Positions 63,684 through 64,000 of a DNA stretch of 64,000 bases are shown piece after piece. Under the pieces are notes generated by a model. It saw nothing but the letters and a program-made list of their open reading frames with translations, was not told the origin of the DNA and searched no databases. The number at the start of each line of letters is the position of its first letter. Within the stretch, counting starts at the first letter, position 1. A program made the translations under genes and the position numbers. Source of the stretch: Photobacterium damselae (GTDB lineage: Bacteria > Pseudomonadota > Gammaproteobacteria > Enterobacterales > Vibrionaceae); NCBI RefSeq assembly GCF_003026815.1, contig NZ_PYOG01000023.1:1-64000 (forward strand), in the 5' to 3' direction.

Positions 63684-64000
63684 ATGTTAAGTGTTTTTTG
63701 GCACTTTTTAGTTCTAGGACTTTATAGCTTTGGTGGACCTGCTGCACATATTGGTTATTTTCAACGAGCATTTGTCGAAGATAAAAAATGGTTAACCAGC
63801 AGTGAATTCAATCAGGCTGTTGCACTATGCCAATTTCTACCTGGACCGGCGAGCAGTCAGTTAGGCATGTTTATCGGATACAAAAAAGGGCACTATCTTG
63901 GAGCTCTAGCAGCTTTTGTTGGGTTTACTTTACCCTCTTTTGCTTTGTTAACCATTCTGGCTATTATGAGTAGCAGTTTATCGGATTCCAGTTGGCTCGA
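63684..64000 (+). CDS. chrA: chromate transporter family protein (3' end cut by window)
   Basis: The visible 105 codons start MLSVFWHFLVLGLYSFGGPA, then AHIGYFQRAFVEDKKWLTSS, ending SSEFNQ, then LCQFLPGPASSQLGMFIGYK. The FGGP and LPGP-type motifs are typical of ChrA chromate ion transporters. TATGGAGAG precedes the ATG. It runs off the window, so its full length is unknown. It faces the LysR gene at 62533. Confidence 0.92.
   Translation, partial: MLSVFWHFLVLGLYSFGGPAAHIGYFQRAFVEDKKWLTSSEFNQAVALCQFLPGPASSQLGMFIGYKKGHYLGALAAFVGFTLPSFALLTILAIMSSSLSDSSWL

Overview
The window is chromosomal DNA of a Vibrionaceae member (Vibrio, Aliivibrio or a close relative), probably from the smaller chromosome. 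This rests on gene content: a V. cholerae-type T6SS auxiliary cluster (hcp-vgrG-DUF4123-vasX-immunity), ravA-viaA, an eptA-rstAB/carRS-like trio, pntAB followed by vxrABC, a HlyU-family gene, and an NAD-salvage pair. Base composition is moderately AT-rich, and very AT-rich between about 10.6 and 15.6 kb. The species cannot be fixed from the sequence alone.

Layout. (1) 1-6.6 kb: T6SS cargo operon encoding Hcp (first 4 bases cut off), VgrG, the DUF4123 adaptor and a VasX-like pore-forming effector. (2) 6.6-15.6 kb: a hypervariable immunity island. It holds the cognate membrane immunity gene, a tandem duplicate of [last ~80 codons of the effector + immunity gene + terminator], a third orphan effector C-terminus with an in-frame GCTATT repeat and its own immunity-like gene, an IS630-type transposase remnant, two very AT-rich small genes, three tandem FGE-fold lipoprotein genes on the minus strand with a stub of a fourth, and a last decayed scrap of the vasX 3' end at 15.5 kb. 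The scrap suggests the whole stretch arose by successive displacement and duplication at the vasX 3' end. (3) 15.6-31 kb: mostly conserved genes, including DUF5718, an LpxR-like lipid A deacylase, SseA, a GGDEF protein, RavA-ViaA, an ionotropic-glutamate-receptor-like protein, RlmF, a glycine-zipper lipoprotein and a two-component system driving EptA. (4) 31.1-40.9 kb: a co-directional block of DUF523/DUF1722, a LitR/CarH-like MerR regulator, photolyase, NTF2-like, SDR, FAD oxidoreductase, DUF1365, CFA-synthase-like, DUF2878, chalcone-isomerase-like and DUF3833 genes. This is a light/singlet-oxygen type stress block combining DNA photorepair with fatty-acid modification, preceded by four MerR-like half-sites. 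(5) 40.9-64 kb: YbjD nuclease, glyoxalase-family protein, 5'-nucleotidase, RibB with an FMN riboswitch, DUF1127-like, HlyU family, PntAB, VxrABC, NnrS with two NsrR-like sites, YoaH, an HD-domain (p)ppGpp-hydrolase-like protein, NadE and an NMN adenylyltransferase-like protein, two LysR regulators, an AhpD-like protein, an AraC-like regulator, an acyltransferase and the start of a chromate transporter gene.

How the parts relate. The T6SS cargo operon and its immunity island form one functional unit (attack plus protection against kin and against earlier effector types). VxrAB is known in V. cholerae to control T6SS and cell-wall genes, so the window may hold both cargo and one regulator of the system. 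EptA with its two-component system and the LpxR-like protein both act on lipid A. The 31-41 kb block acts on membrane fatty acids and photodamage. The strongest candidates for something new are the third effector/immunity module with its repeat-encoded (Ala-Ile)8 segment and the mosaic triple FGE-fold lipoprotein array.
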